Source of the DNA: JALORV01 sp963712485 | Lineage (GTDB): Bacteria; Pseudomonadota; Gammaproteobacteria; Burkholderiales; Burkholderiaceae_F | Direction of reading: 5' to 3' | Assembly: GCA_963712485.1 (NCBI GenBank) | Contig: CAVQID010000011.1 | Span: 93,013-157,012, forward strand | Length of the DNA: 64,000 nucleotides | Part shown: piece by piece, positions 38,121-45,983 of the stretch | How the letters are laid out: each line of letters starts with the position of its first letter | Numbering within the stretch: the first letter of the stretch is position 1 | Made by a program: the position numbers and the translations under genes | The notes under the pieces: model-generated | What the model saw: the letters and a program-made list of their open reading frames with translations, nothing else | Database searches by the model: none | Told to the model about the DNA's origin: nothing

Positions 38121-38321
38121 CTATTTCTTGCTGTCGCCCTTGGCTGCATCCTGAATACTCTCGCCGGCCTTTTCCACCTGCTGTCCAACCTTCTCGACCG
38201 TTTGGTCGACGACCTTGCCGGCCTGCTCGGCCGGGCCTTCCTTCTTCTGGCAGCCGGAAAGCGCTCCAAGCAACGCGCCCATGACCAGAGCGGTAGCGAC
38301 GGTCCTGCCGAACTTCATCAT
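38121..38321 (-). CDS. Small lipoprotein
   Basis: A 66-residue protein. A signal sequence ends with lipobox ALSGC near residue 24, and the mature part is a short amphipathic helix rich in Lys, Glu and Gln (DQTVEKVGQQVEKAGESIQD). GGAGAGAGAC precedes two consecutive ATG codons (38321 and 38318). It resembles entericidin-like or small stress lipoproteins in layout, but the family is not certain. Confidence 0.75.
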   Translation of the reverse strand: MMKFGRTVATALVMGALLGALSGCQKKEGPAEQAGKVVDQTVEKVGQQVEKAGESIQDAAKGDSKK

Positions 38322-38408
38322 GTCTCTCTCCAGTTAGTCGATTCTCAAACACGCAGGCATGACACCTGGTTCCCTCTCCCGGCCTGACAACGGCCCACTA
38401 TAAACATG

Positions 38409-38439
38409 CAATGCGCCCGACCGCAGGTTAGGCGCATTG
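38409..38439 (-). terminator. Terminator hairpin after the Cys-repeat gene
   Basis: CAATGCGCC and GGCGCATTG form a perfect 9-bp stem with a 13-base loop, 24 bp past the stop of the minus-strand gene at 38463. Only a weak U-rich stretch (ATGTTTATAG) follows. Confidence 0.55.
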
Positions 38440-38462
38440 CGCGTTGTCATGCTCGGAGAGTG

Positions 38463-39077
38463 TCAAGACTTACCGAAGCGCGCCTTCGCCCGATCCAGGC
38501 AAACATCCTTCGCTCCGCCCGCATAGACATCGCACTTTTCAACGGCGACGCCATACTGGGCATCGTTTGTGGTCGTCGCCGCTTCCTTGCGTGCAGTCAC
38601 TGCCTCAGCATTCGCCTTGCTGAACGCGGCGGACGATTTCTCATTGGCTGCAGCCTTCGCATTCGCGGTCGTCAGCTGCGCCTTGGCGTCGGCCTTGGCG
38701 GCAGTCTCTACCGCTGTCGCTTCCTTGATGCAGACATCCTTCGCATTGCCAGCCAGGTCATCGCATCGTTGCCGCGCCACTGCATGATCGGCCTCTGCCT
38801 TGACGACGCGTACGTCATTGCGAGATTTCAATGTCGGTCCATAGCTGGCATCGAGTTCAGCGCCCGCAACCTTGCCGCTTCCGCTGGCCTCAGCCTCACA
38901 GACATCCCTGGCATTGCCGAACAGTGCCGTGCAGGCCGCCCGGGCAGCCTTGCTCTCTGCCGCAATTTTCTCTTTGCCGGCCTGGTAGTCGTCCTTCGGC
39001 ATGGTCTGCGCAATTGCTACCACGTTGAACGCGAGGCCGACCGCAATTGCCAGCAACTTCATGTTGACCGTTTTCAC
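38463..39077 (-). CDS. Secreted protein with three C-x10-C repeats (paralogue 1)
   Basis: About 204 residues with a signal peptide (cleavage near VAIAQ). GTG 39077 has AGGGAA upstream; ATG 39062 is an alternative. Three modules carry the pattern C-x10-C: CTALFGNARDVC, CDDLAGNAKDVC and CDVYAGGAKDVC, separated by Ala/Lys/Glu-rich helical linkers. Each module has Gly at position 6 and D-V-C at the end, suggesting a helical hairpin closed by a disulfide. The 43676-44269 gene is a clear paralogue with the same order. The function is unknown; it is probably a periplasmic stress protein. Confidence 0.8.
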   Translation of the reverse strand: MKTVNMKLLAIAVGLAFNVVAIAQTMPKDDYQAGKEKIAAESKAARAACTALFGNARDVCEAEASGSGKVAGAELDASYGPTLKSRNDVRVVKAEADHAVARQRCDDLAGNAKDVCIKEATAVETAAKADAKAQLTTANAKAAANEKSSAAFSKANAEAVTARKEAATTTNDAQYGVAVEKCDVYAGGAKDVCLDRAKARFGKS

Positions 39078-39494
39078 TTTGATTCCCTGTTGAGGCAGTC
39101 ATTGGGAGTGATGCGCAGGCAAGCCAGGCCAAACACACACTAATCATCACCAGGATCGCTCGCCGGTAACTGCTGCACTATCCGACGGCGCAAGGTTCTC
39201 ACCCGTGCTGGCTCCGATCAGGTCAGCTTATGGCACGCGCGACGTTCATGTCTGTCTGCTGGCGCTCTTAGTGCGGCCCGCCTCCTAATTTTGTCGACTC
39301 AACAGGACCTGGTGAAGGCGCAGGACACCTTCGCCGTATGTGTGCCACCGCACCGACCGCCACCTAGACCGTCTCTACTCTGCTTGCTCAGATTGCAGCG
39401 CACCTGGCAATGTTCGCGAGGTGCAACCTGCAAATCGCGCAAATGCCATTCCGTTGGCGAAATCGCCGACCAACACATCTCGAAGGGAACCACC
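39078..39494. other. Intergenic region with operator copy 3
   Basis: This 417-bp divergent region separates the Cys-repeat gene from csbD. It shows no gene. The operator copy at 39340-39359 and the inverted GTTGGCGA...TCGCCGACCAAC at about 39453-39475 are its only structured elements. Confidence 0.5.
39340..39359 (+). promoter_or_regulatory. Shared palindromic operator, copy 3
   Basis: GTGTGCCACCGCACCGACCG: arms GTGTGC and CCGCAC around CA, then CGACC. It is 136 bp upstream of the csbD start at 39495 in the same orientation. Confidence 0.55.
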
Positions 39495-39719
39495 ATGAAT
39501 TGGGACGTCATTGAAGGGAACTGGAAACAGTTCAAGGGGCATGTGAAGGAAAAGTGGGGCAAGCTGACCGACGACAACCTCGACGCGATCGCTGGCAAGC
39601 GCGAACAGCTGGCGGGAAAGCTCCAGGAAACCTACGGGATCACCAAGGATCAGACCGAAGTGCAGCTCAAGGCATTTGAAGAAGTTCACAAGGACTACCA
39701 GCCAACGACATCCGTGTAG
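39495..39719 (+). CDS. CsbD-family stress protein 1
   Basis: A 74-residue hydrophilic protein starting MNWDVIEGNWKQFKGHVKEK, with GAAGGGAACC upstream of the ATG. The tandem helical halves (IEGNWKQFKG and AGKREQLAGKLQETYG) match the CsbD/YjbJ family, general stress proteins strongly induced in stationary phase or osmotic stress. Biochemical function is unknown. A strong terminator follows immediately. Confidence 0.95.
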   Translation: MNWDVIEGNWKQFKGHVKEKWGKLTDDNLDAIAGKREQLAGKLQETYGITKDQTEVQLKAFEEVHKDYQPTTSV

Positions 39720-39724
39720 TCCGA

Positions 39725-39768
39725 GTCGACGTGCCCGGCGAACCGCGGGGCACGTCGACGACGTTTTC
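39725..39768 (+). terminator. Rho-independent terminator after csbD 1
   Basis: GTCGACGTGCCC and GGGCACGTCGAC form a perfect 12-bp stem around an 11-base loop, followed by GACGTTTTCG. It lies six bases after the csbD stop. Confidence 0.85.
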
Positions 39769-39778
39769 GTCGTACTTA

Positions 39779-39818
39779 GGCTCCCCGCAGCACTCCCCGA
39801 CGGGGAGCCATTCTTTTC
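39779..39818. terminator. Second, probably bidirectional hairpin
   Basis: GGCTCCCCG and CGGGGAGCC (9 bp, 13-base loop) are followed by ATTCTTTTCC on the plus strand; the inner CTCCCCG-A-CGGGGAG can form an alternative tight hairpin. It separates csbD from the convergent diguanylate cyclase gene. Confidence 0.6.
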
Positions 39819-39844
39819 CATCACACCCGTTACTGCCCCACGTG

Positions 39845-40513
39845 TTATTCGATGGTGTCGCAGACCAGGCTCTGGTCGACGCTGAAGATGCTCGGGCGGG
39901 TCGACCTGTCGACTTTGTTGCGAAACATCGCCAGGTCCGACCGCTGCAGAAGGTCGCCGTGTTCGTGTCCGTCGACCGGATAGACAGCCACTCCGATGCT
40001 GGTGGTCATCTGGATCGCGGTTTCCCCGATGACATAGGGCATCGCCAGATGCGCGCGAATCTTTTCTGCAGCGCGAAGCGCGCCCTCGCCGTCCGCTATC
40101 TCCGCAAGCAGAATGACGAACTCGTCACCGCCCTGACGACTTGCCGTATCGCTGGCTCGGATGCAGGCCAGCAGTCGCGTCGCGACACGCTTGAGCAGCT
40201 CGTCACCGGTCGCATGCCCGAGCGCGTCATTCACAGCCTTGAAACCGTCGAGATCGAGGTAAAGCAACGCGAACTGCGTTCGCATCCGCTTCGCCTGTGC
40301 CGCCGCCTGGTGGAAGCGATCCAGTAACAGGAACCGATTGGGAAGGCCGGTGAGCGCATCGAAGTGGGCTCGCCGGTGAGCCTCTGCCTGGGACCGCGCG
40401 AGCAGTTGCAGCTCCGCCCTCAGCAGTGACAGTTGCTTTTCGAGATCAGTTGTCCGCTGCCTTGCCGCGAGTAACTCCTGCTCGCTGATGGCGAGCGTGC
40501 GGCAAGGCGTCAT
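39845..40513 (-). CDS. Diguanylate cyclase (GGDEF)
   Basis: A 222-residue cytoplasmic protein. Residues 1-45 form a short coiled coil (RTTDLEKQLSLLRAELQLLA), followed by a full GGDEF domain with HFDALTGLPNRFLLLDRF, the substrate-binding YLDLDGFKAVNDALGH and an intact active site GGDEF. The RASD sequence five residues before GGDEF is a complete RxxD inhibitory site, so product feedback is expected. It should make cyclic di-GMP from GTP. No sensory domain other than the coiled coil is visible. Confidence 0.93.
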   Translation of the reverse strand: MTPCRTLAISEQELLAARQRTTDLEKQLSLLRAELQLLARSQAEAHRRAHFDALTGLPNRFLLLDRFHQAAAQAKRMRTQFALLYLDLDGFKAVNDALGHATGDELLKRVATRLLACIRASDTASRQGGDEFVILLAEIADGEGALRAAEKIRAHLAMPYVIGETAIQMTTSIGVAVYPVDGHEHGDLLQRSDLAMFRNKVDRSTRPSIFSVDQSLVCDTIE

Positions 40514-40537
40514 ACGGCGACCACGCCTGGCCGCGGA

Positions 40538-40852
40538 TTACTTGATCCGCATGTCATTCTTGACCGACTTCACGCCGCCTACGGTGCGAGTCACTTCCAC
40601 CGCTTTCGTGGCCGCGGCCGGCGAGCTGACGAATCCGCTCAGCTGCACTACGCCCTTGAAGGTTTCGACATTGATTTCAGCGACCTTCAAAGTGGGCTCA
40701 TTCAGGATGGCTGTCTTCACCTTTCCGGTGATAACCGTGTCGTCCACGTATTCGCCGGTGCCTTCCTGTTTCGGCGTGGACGCACAACCCACGACAGACA
40801 CCAAAGTAATAGCCACGAAGAGGGGGGAAAGATACTTGCCGAACTTATTCAT
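40538..40852 (-). CDS. BON-domain lipoprotein
   Basis: A 104-residue protein with a signal peptide and lipobox VVGC near residue 23. The mature part is one BON domain: DDTVITGKVKTAILNEP, INVETFKGVVQLSGFVSSP and VKSVKNDMRIK. BON proteins such as OsmY or DolP are periplasmic or outer-membrane proteins that bind phospholipid and protect the envelope in osmotic stress. It lies 24 bp upstream of the diguanylate cyclase gene on the same strand. Confidence 0.92.
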   Translation of the reverse strand: MNKFGKYLSPLFVAITLVSVVGCASTPKQEGTGEYVDDTVITGKVKTAILNEPTLKVAEINVETFKGVVQLSGFVSSPAAATKAVEVTRTVGGVKSVKNDMRIK

Positions 40853-41311
40853 TCTTGATACTCCGGTTTGTCAAAAGAAAACTATCCGTCGCCGCTTCCG
40901 ATCGACTGGCTTTGGCCGGAAGCGCCGCTTCCTCGTAAGTGACAGGTGCGGATCGGGCGCGTCCTGCTTAGAAGCCATCACTGCAGTCAGGGCCTGGGTG
41001 CAACGGCACCTTGTCGCAGACTGAGAGGAACCTTAAGCACAACGAAGTGCGCCGTCGGTACGGTGCCGCACATTGGCGACGGCGGAGTAAAGCGTCGGAG
41101 GTTGGTCAGGCGCCGCGCATGCGATACACGGACTTGCAATGAAAGTCACTTCGCGACTAAAGGTCAGAATGTCCTTCGAACGTGCGGTGGCGAACAAACA
41201 GATCCCTGGTTAGGGCCTACTGTTCTCTTCTCGTGGCTACTCTGGCCACTGCTCCATGAAGCGTGCTTCTGTGTCGACGCGCGCATGCCACCCCAAGGTT
41301 TGAGGACACGT
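40853..41311. other. Intergenic region before the second Crp/Fnr gene
   Basis: No gene is supported in this 459-bp divergent region. A weak operator-like sequence, GTACGGTGCCGCAC, lies at 41058-41071, about 240 bp before the regulator start, but it lacks the NGAC extension of the other copies. Confidence 0.4.
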
Positions 41312-42025
41312 ATGTCAAACAACCGGCGCATTGCGCCGCCTAACCGACTGCTCGCCGCACTTCCGTCTCGTCTATCAGCGCGGCTGCTCGCACAGTGCGA
41401 TCCGGTCGAGCTCAAACTCGGTACCGTTCTGTACGAGCCCGATGCGCGCATTCGGTACGCGTATTTTCCGACCGAGAGCTTTGTTTCGCTCATGATTCCG
41501 GTAGACGGAGGGTCCATCCTCGAGGTCGGACTGGTGGGCAACGAGGGAATGGTGGGAGTACCGCTGATCCTGGGCATGGACAGTTCGCCACTGCGTGCAC
41601 TGGTGCAAGGTGCGGGTCCCGCTTTGCGGATGAGCGCCCGTACATTCGCACGCGAGCTTGGTTTGAGTGCAGAGCTGCGCACCCTGTTGCATCGGTATCT
41701 ACAGGTTCGGATCGGTCAACTGGCACAGACCGCTGCGTGCACCCGCTTTCACCTGGTTGAAGAGCGGCTGGCGCGCTGGCTGCTGATGACGCAAGACCGC
41801 GCGCATGACGACGAGTTTCACGTGACACACGAGTTCCTTGCCTTCATGCTGGGCGTTCGGCGCGTCGGCGTTACCCGGGCCGCAACCGCGCTGCAGAAGC
41901 GCAACCTGATTCGCTACCACCGTGGCGATGTCACCGTCCTCAATCGCCTCGGGATGGAGGCGGCATCGTGCGGCTGTTACCAGGTCGATCGCGATCGCTA
42001 TGCGAATCTGCTGGCCGGCGTGTGA
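41312..42025 (+). CDS. Crp/Fnr-family transcription regulator 2
   Basis: A 237-residue regulator starting at ATG 41312 (MSNNRRIAPPNRLLAALPSR) with GAGG upstream. The N-terminal beta-roll has LGTVLYEPDARIRYAYFPTE and GLVGNEGMVGVPLILGMDSS. The winged helix is FHVTHEFLAFMLGVRRVGVT followed by NLIRYHRGDVTVLNRLGM. The C-terminal CGCYQVDRDRYANLL is like the repaired end of the first regulator, so they are paralogues. The sensed signal is unknown. It is intact and lies near several stress genes. Confidence 0.93.
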   Translation: MSNNRRIAPPNRLLAALPSRLSARLLAQCDPVELKLGTVLYEPDARIRYAYFPTESFVSLMIPVDGGSILEVGLVGNEGMVGVPLILGMDSSPLRALVQGAGPALRMSARTFARELGLSAELRTLLHRYLQVRIGQLAQTAACTRFHLVEERLARWLLMTQDRAHDDEFHVTHEFLAFMLGVRRVGVTRAATALQKRNLIRYHRGDVTVLNRLGMEAASCGCYQVDRDRYANLLAGV

Positions 42026-42095
42026 CCGGGAGTAACGTTTTGCGCTTCTCAGTTATCAGTGCTTCATCCCACCGCGACCGCGCTCCGGCCGGTAT

Positions 42096-42114
42096 GTTCG
42101 CTAGCGCACCGACC
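42096..42114 (+). promoter_or_regulatory. Shared palindromic operator, copy 4
   Basis: GTTCGCTAGCGCACCGACC: arms GTTCGC and GCGCAC around TA, then CGACC. It is 180 bp upstream of the DUF3309 gene and just after the second Crp/Fnr gene. Confidence 0.6.
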
Positions 42115-42293
42115 GGTCTAGAGCGAACGCCTACCGTATTTGTGTGCCAGTTCGGCACGGGAATTGTTGCCCGGGTGATCTGCGGCGGATCTTATGCCGC
42201 TGCCAGCAGCCTCCAGGTGATGGTGGATTCCCTCCGGACCGGACGAATCACAACGAATCGGGCCCGCTTGCTGACAACTTCGAGGAAAAAAAC

Positions 42294-42452
42294 ATGAGCT
42301 TGGGAACAATCCTGTTGATCGTGCTGATCCTGATGCTGATCGGCGTCATCCCGACCTGGCCGCACAGCCGAAGCTGGGGCTACGGGCCCAGCGGCGCGTT
42401 GGGCGTCGTGGTGATCATCATCATCATTCTGCTGGTGATGGGAAGGCTGTGA
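42294..42452 (+). CDS. DUF3309 small membrane protein
   Basis: A 52-residue protein starting at ATG 42294 with CGAGG upstream. Two hydrophobic helices (TILLIVLILMLIGVIPTWPH and VVVIIIIILLVMGRL) flank SRSWGYGPSG, the DUF3309 signature. These proteins occur with CsbD, BON and GlsB stress genes in proteobacteria; function is unknown. Confidence 0.92.
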   Translation: MSLGTILLIVLILMLIGVIPTWPHSRSWGYGPSGALGVVVIIIIILLVMGRL

Positions 42453-42656
42453 CCGGTCGTTTACAGCCTGTGGTCCGGCTGGTTGCAGCTGCGACTCGAC
42501 GCACGGTCGAGAACGGACTGTTGACTTGGCGGGCGAGCGACACTGTGAGCTGAAAGAAGGCGGCAGGTATGGAGGCGCGCTGTACGCTGCGCCGCCTCAG
42601 AAGCTGGCCGTGACATTGTTCGGACTCTTCAGCCTGACTGGCGTGCGTTGGCTAAC

Positions 42657-42803
42657 CGCCCGCAGCAGCCTGTCAGGTGCAGGTGGGTGTTCGACAAGGA
42701 TGTTGTGGCATCCGATGCGTTTACGTTTCAGCAATGGCAGCGCCGCCCGCTCGATGTTCGCGTCTCGGAGTTGTTTGCTCGTATCTGGAAGTACTGGCTG
42801 TGA
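42657..42803 (+). pseudogene. Possible remnant of a cardiolipin-synthase/PLD C-terminus
   Basis: The frame ending at TGA 42803 encodes WVFDKDVVASDAFTFQQWQR followed by RPLDVRVSELFARIWKYWL, which resembles the extreme C-terminus of bacterial cardiolipin synthase B-type enzymes (a W-x-x-RP-x-x-R-x-x-E pattern). No HKD motif or other upstream portion is visible in any frame between DUF3309 and this point, so if correct it is a relic only. The identification rests on pattern resemblance. Confidence 0.3.
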
Positions 42804-42815
42804 CTGCCCATCACG

Positions 42816-43431
42816 ATGACCGATGCCCCTCAGCTCGAGCGACACCACATTCCGGTGGATTTTTCCGATCGCGTTGCACTTGCCTTCACGAAGGCACTGC
42901 GGTTCTTCGCTGACACGGTCTTCGCTCGTCGGTATGGCCATCGAGCGGTTGTGCTCGAAACGGTTGCTGCCGTGCCTGGCATGGTCGGCGGTGCCCTGCA
43001 GCATTTGCGCGCTTTGCGTCGACTGGAAAGCGACCGCGGCTGGATCCGGACGCTGCTTGACGAGGCGGAAAATGAACGCATGCACCTGATGACGTTCATT
43101 CAGATTGCCCGGCCCTCAACGGCCGAGCGGCTTCTCATTCTGCTGGCGCAGGGAGTTTTCTATAACCTCTTCTTCCTGCTTTATCTGATCTCCTCCAAGA
43201 CCGCGCATCGCGTCGTCGGGCTACTTCGAAGAAGAAGCGGTCACCAGCTACACGGAATACCTGGCTGGCGTTGACAAAGGCACCCATCCCAACGTTCCGG
43301 CGCCCAGGATCGCGATTGACTACTGGAAGCTCGCGTCCGACGCGACATTGCGTGACGTCATCATCGCAGTCCGTGCGGACGAGGCCCATCACCGGGACGT
43401 TAATCACCAGTTTGCGAATGAGCTGACCTGA
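42816..43431 (+). CDS. Alternative oxidase (cyanide-insensitive quinol oxidase; apparent frameshift)
   Basis: About 204 residues from ATG 42816 (MTDAPQLERHHIPVDFSDRV). Di-iron ligands appear in order: LRALRRLESDRGWIRTLL, then LDEAENERMHLMTF (E-x-x-H). The frame breaks in GTCGGGCTAC near 43218; removing one G gives VVGYFEEEAVTSYTEYLAG and the last E-x-x-H pair in RADEAHHRDVNHQF, ending at 43431. The family transfers electrons from ubiquinol to O2 without proton pumping at an interfacial membrane site. It is unusual among these stress genes and could bypass NO-inhibited oxidases when nitrate respiration makes NO. Confidence 0.9.
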
Positions 43432-43675
43432 ACCAGAGCGAGTGCGTCAATGCATAGCATTCCGCGCACGGGTCGGCGCATCGGTCTCACCCATTGATCT
43501 TCCTGCAGGAGTGCGCGGCCAGCCCTCCGTACCTCGCTTGGCAGGCGCACAGGCCGCGAGAGGCGCCCTTGGTTTGCCTCTCGCATCGGCCTGCCGAGCA
43601 TTTCACCGGTCATGAGCTGCTTCCATACGATCTACCGTCCGCAGCGGAGAGCGGCGCGGGAGACCCGCGTGGGCC

Positions 43676-44269
43676 TCAGGACTTGCCGTATCTCGACTTC
43701 GCGGAACTGACGCACGCGTCTTTCGCGGCACCGGCGAGTACATCGCACTTCTCGATCGCGACCTTGTATTCGGCCTCGCGTTTGTCCGCACTCGCATCCT
43801 TGCGGGCTTCCGCCTGCGTCGTCGCCGCTTCCTTGCTCGTATCGGCGGCGACTCGGTCGACCTTGGCGTCTGCCTTGCCCTTCACCAACGCGGCCTTTGC
43901 TTCCTTCACGCAGACATCCTTGGTGTTACCTGCCAGGTCGTCGCACTTTTGGATGGCGACATCGTAAGTTGCCTGGGCATGGGCGACGCGGGCACTTTCG
44001 CGAGCCTTCGGTGTGTGCTTGTAGGCGGCTTCTGTTTCAGCCTTGGCGACGTTGTGCTTGCCCGTGGCCTCCGCGGCACAGATGTCCTTGGCATTTCCGG
44101 AGAGCGACGCGCATGCGCTCTTGGCAGTTTTGTACTGCGCGTCGGCGTCCTTCATCGCCTGGGTGTAGTTCGCCTTCGACATCGGCGCAGGAGAGGCCAT
44201 CTGCGCCATGCTGGCTCCGGCGAAACCCACGCTGGCGCCAACAAGCAATGCAATCATTAGTTTGGACAT
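43676..44269 (-). CDS. Secreted protein with three C-x10-C repeats (paralogue 2)
   Basis: A 197-residue paralogue of the 38463-39077 gene, with signal peptide MSKLMIALLVGASVGFAGAS. The three modules are CASLSGNAKDIC, CDDLAGNTKDVC and CDVLAGAAKDAC, with Ala/Lys/Glu-rich linkers between them and the same SAKSRYGKS-type C-terminus (paralogue 1 ends KARFGKS). Conservation of cysteine spacing against drifting linkers supports a real disulfide-stabilised periplasmic family. Function is unknown. Confidence 0.8.
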   Translation of the reverse strand: MSKLMIALLVGASVGFAGASMAQMASPAPMSKANYTQAMKDADAQYKTAKSACASLSGNAKDICAAEATGKHNVAKAETEAAYKHTPKARESARVAHAQATYDVAIQKCDDLAGNTKDVCVKEAKAALVKGKADAKVDRVAADTSKEAATTQAEARKDASADKREAEYKVAIEKCDVLAGAAKDACVSSAKSRYGKS

Positions 44270-44293
44270 GCTTCTTCCTTACGATTCACGTTC

Positions 44294-44305
44294 GTTATCG
44301 ATAAC
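44294..44305. promoter_or_regulatory. 12-bp perfect palindrome upstream of paralogue 2
   Basis: GTTATCGATAAC lies 25 bp upstream of the Cys-repeat gene start at 44269. Its position overlaps the expected promoter, so it could be an operator. No other copy was noticed in the window. Confidence 0.35.
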
Positions 44306-44316
44306 TCTATCGAGGA

Positions 44317-44496
44317 TCACCGTACTGACGTGGCTACGTTCAAGCGCATATCGAGCCTGACCGGCTTGACACCCTCGACCTCGCGCGCCACAGCGGTCGC
44401 TTTGCTCTCGGCCGTAGCCGAACGCACAAGTCCGCTGAAGCAAACCGCGCTCCTTAACTTCTGGACGCAGAGTTCGTCGGAGATCGCCGGCTGACT
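44317..44496 (-). pseudogene. BON-domain remnant in frame behind csbD 2
   Basis: Directly after the csbD stop, and in the same frame, the sequence reads SDELCVQKLRSAVCFSGLVR, then ATAVAREVEGVKPVRLDMRL, to a TGA at 44317. This matches the second half of a BON domain; compare GVVQLSGFVSSP and VGGVKSVKNDMRIK in the BON gene at 40538. There is no start codon or signal peptide, so it is a truncated relic or would need readthrough. Confidence 0.6.
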
Positions 44497-44688
44497 TCAG
44501 GCTTTCTTGACCGTCTCCTTCACGTCCTTCTTGACGTCGCCAAACTTGGCTTGAGCTTCGCCGAGAATCTTCTGAGCCTTGCCCTTTTGCTCCAGCTTTT
44601 CGTTGCCCACAAGCTTGCCTGCGGCTTCCTTGATCTTCCCTTTGGCTTCCTTGAGTCGGCCCTTGACCTGGTCTCTGTTCATGCTCAT
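44497..44688 (-). CDS. CsbD-family stress protein 2
   Basis: A 63-residue protein (MSMNRDQVKGRLKEAKGKIK) with AAGGAGCAAGC before the ATG. The paired helices RDQVKGRLKEAKGKIKEAAG and VGNEKLEQKGKAQ fit the CsbD family, and a lysine-rich tail (DVKKDVKETVKKA) extends beyond the core. It differs from CsbD 1 in lacking the initial tryptophan-containing motif. It is likely induced by stress; its function is unknown. Confidence 0.93.
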   Translation of the reverse strand: MSMNRDQVKGRLKEAKGKIKEAAGKLVGNEKLEQKGKAQKILGEAQAKFGDVKKDVKETVKKA

Positions 44689-44861
44689 GCTTGCTCCTTA
44701 TGACGTACGCCGGTAAGCGACCGGCACGCCGTACTCCAGACTTTGAGTAGCTGCGGCTCGATGCGAGGAGTCCTGGTTGGACTCCGTCGCGCCGTAGACC
44801 GGCAAACCCGATTCCGGACCGGAACGTAAACAACCGCGGGACACCCGTGATGCAGAGGGCA

Positions 44862-44958
44862 TCGAGCGGACGCTCCGCCCCGGGGAAGCCCCGAGCGGCG
44901 CGCCCATTTGATGGCCCCTGCGCAGCCATCAGACTGCTGCCCCCTGGGAGCCGCTCGA
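44862..44958. repeat. Inverted-repeat-bounded GC-rich element
   Basis: TCGAGCGG at 44862 and its exact complement CCGCTCGA at 44951 bound a 97-bp GC-rich segment containing CCCCGGGG. It ends just before the stop of the glycine-zipper gene. Size, base composition and the internal CTGGGAGC recall the element in narG, but the ends differ, so a shared family is tentative. Confidence 0.4.
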
Positions 44959-44965
44959 CATCGAT

Positions 44966-45496
44966 TTACTTCCCGTCGCGATCCGAATCCCCAGGTGTCG
45001 CGCGTTCTACGAAGTCGCTCAGACGCTGCCACGAGTCGCGGGCCGCGTGCTTGGCGTTCTCCCACGTCAACTTGGACGTGCCTTTTGCACCGTCCCAATC
45101 GCGCATCAGCTCGGGCTCCGCCTGTTCGAACGAGCGGCCTTCGAACCGTCCGTAGGTATCGACGCCGTAGCGATAGGCGGGACCGTACTCGTCAAACGTC
45201 GCCCCGCTGGTGACATAAGGCCTGCTCGAATAGTTCTGGCGCCAGTAGGCTTCCTCGGCAGTGGGGTCGATCATCTTGGCGATCCCTTTGCCAGCCAAGG
45301 CACCGGCCACCGCACCGGCCGCCGCACCGATCACCGTGCCCACAGGGCCCGCCACACTTGCCGCCGCTGCGCCGGCTGCGGCGCCCCCGGCAACTGCACC
45401 GAGCCCGGTTCCAACAGGATGCGTTCCAAGCGGACCCGAGGCCGGATCCGGCTTTACCGTCTTGTTCTTGTCGAGTTCCATCGTGCTGTTCGTCAT
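44966..45496 (-). CDS. Glycine-zipper protein
   Basis: A 176-residue protein starting at 45496 (MTNSTMELDKNKTVKPDPAS), with TTGGAG before the ATG. The centre (about 28-72) is a long Gly/Ala-rich hydrophobic stretch with GAVAGGAAAGAAAASVAGPV repeats typical of glycine-zipper membrane insertion. The C-terminal 100 residues are soluble, with YGPAYRYGVDTYGRFEGRSF and DWDGAKGTSKLTWENAKHAA. There is no signal peptide. It is probably a stress-related membrane-associated protein of unknown function. Confidence 0.8.
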   Translation of the reverse strand: MTNSTMELDKNKTVKPDPASGPLGTHPVGTGLGAVAGGAAAGAAAASVAGPVGTVIGAAAGAVAGALAGKGIAKMIDPTAEEAYWRQNYSSRPYVTSGATFDEYGPAYRYGVDTYGRFEGRSFEQAEPELMRDWDGAKGTSKLTWENAKHAARDSWQRLSDFVERATPGDSDRDGK

Positions 45497-45983
45497 CGTC
45501 GTCTCCAAGTAATTGATATTCCGATTGATCAAGTCTTCGCCGAAAGTAAAACTCGCGTGTGGATGCAAGACGACAGTCCGTGGAGCGAACCACCGAACGT
45601 CCAGGTAGGAGTCACCTTTACCCGAAGCGCATTTGCGTTCGCTGAAGGCGCAATCAGAGTGATGGCCATCGATCCTGCCGCCACGATTAGGCGCGACAGG
45701 TGAAGTGTCGGCGCCGTGCTTCCGCTTGTCTGTGCGGTGGCGCACACGACGGGAACTGCTGCCTGAACGAAGTGAGTCTCGGAAGGAGGCGACCCGCCGC
45801 GAAAGCGTTCGTACTATCGTTTGCGGAGACAATGCGCGAAGAGGTTGCCTACACAAATCTCCGCGTAACCTGCACCTGCGACGGATGATCGAAAATGGTC
45901 GACCGTGCCGCACCACCGCCACCTCACACACTGGGCGATGCAGCGCGCAGTGTTCGCGCTATCTCCTCCCGGGCTCTCGCCAC
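45497..45983. other. Intergenic region with operator copy 5
   Basis: No gene is supported in these 487 bp between the divergent glycine-zipper and acyltransferase genes. The only recognised element is the operator copy at 45728-45745. Confidence 0.5.
45728..45745 (-). promoter_or_regulatory. Shared palindromic operator, copy 5
   Basis: Read on the minus strand it is GTGCGCCACCGCACAGAC: arms GTGCGC and CCGCAC around CA, then AGAC. It points toward the glycine-zipper gene, 232 bp away. Confidence 0.55.

Noticed and set aside
42597..43085. A 162-codon minus-strand frame opposite the alternative oxidase.
   Set aside because: Antisense to conserved AOX motifs, with no recognisable domain.
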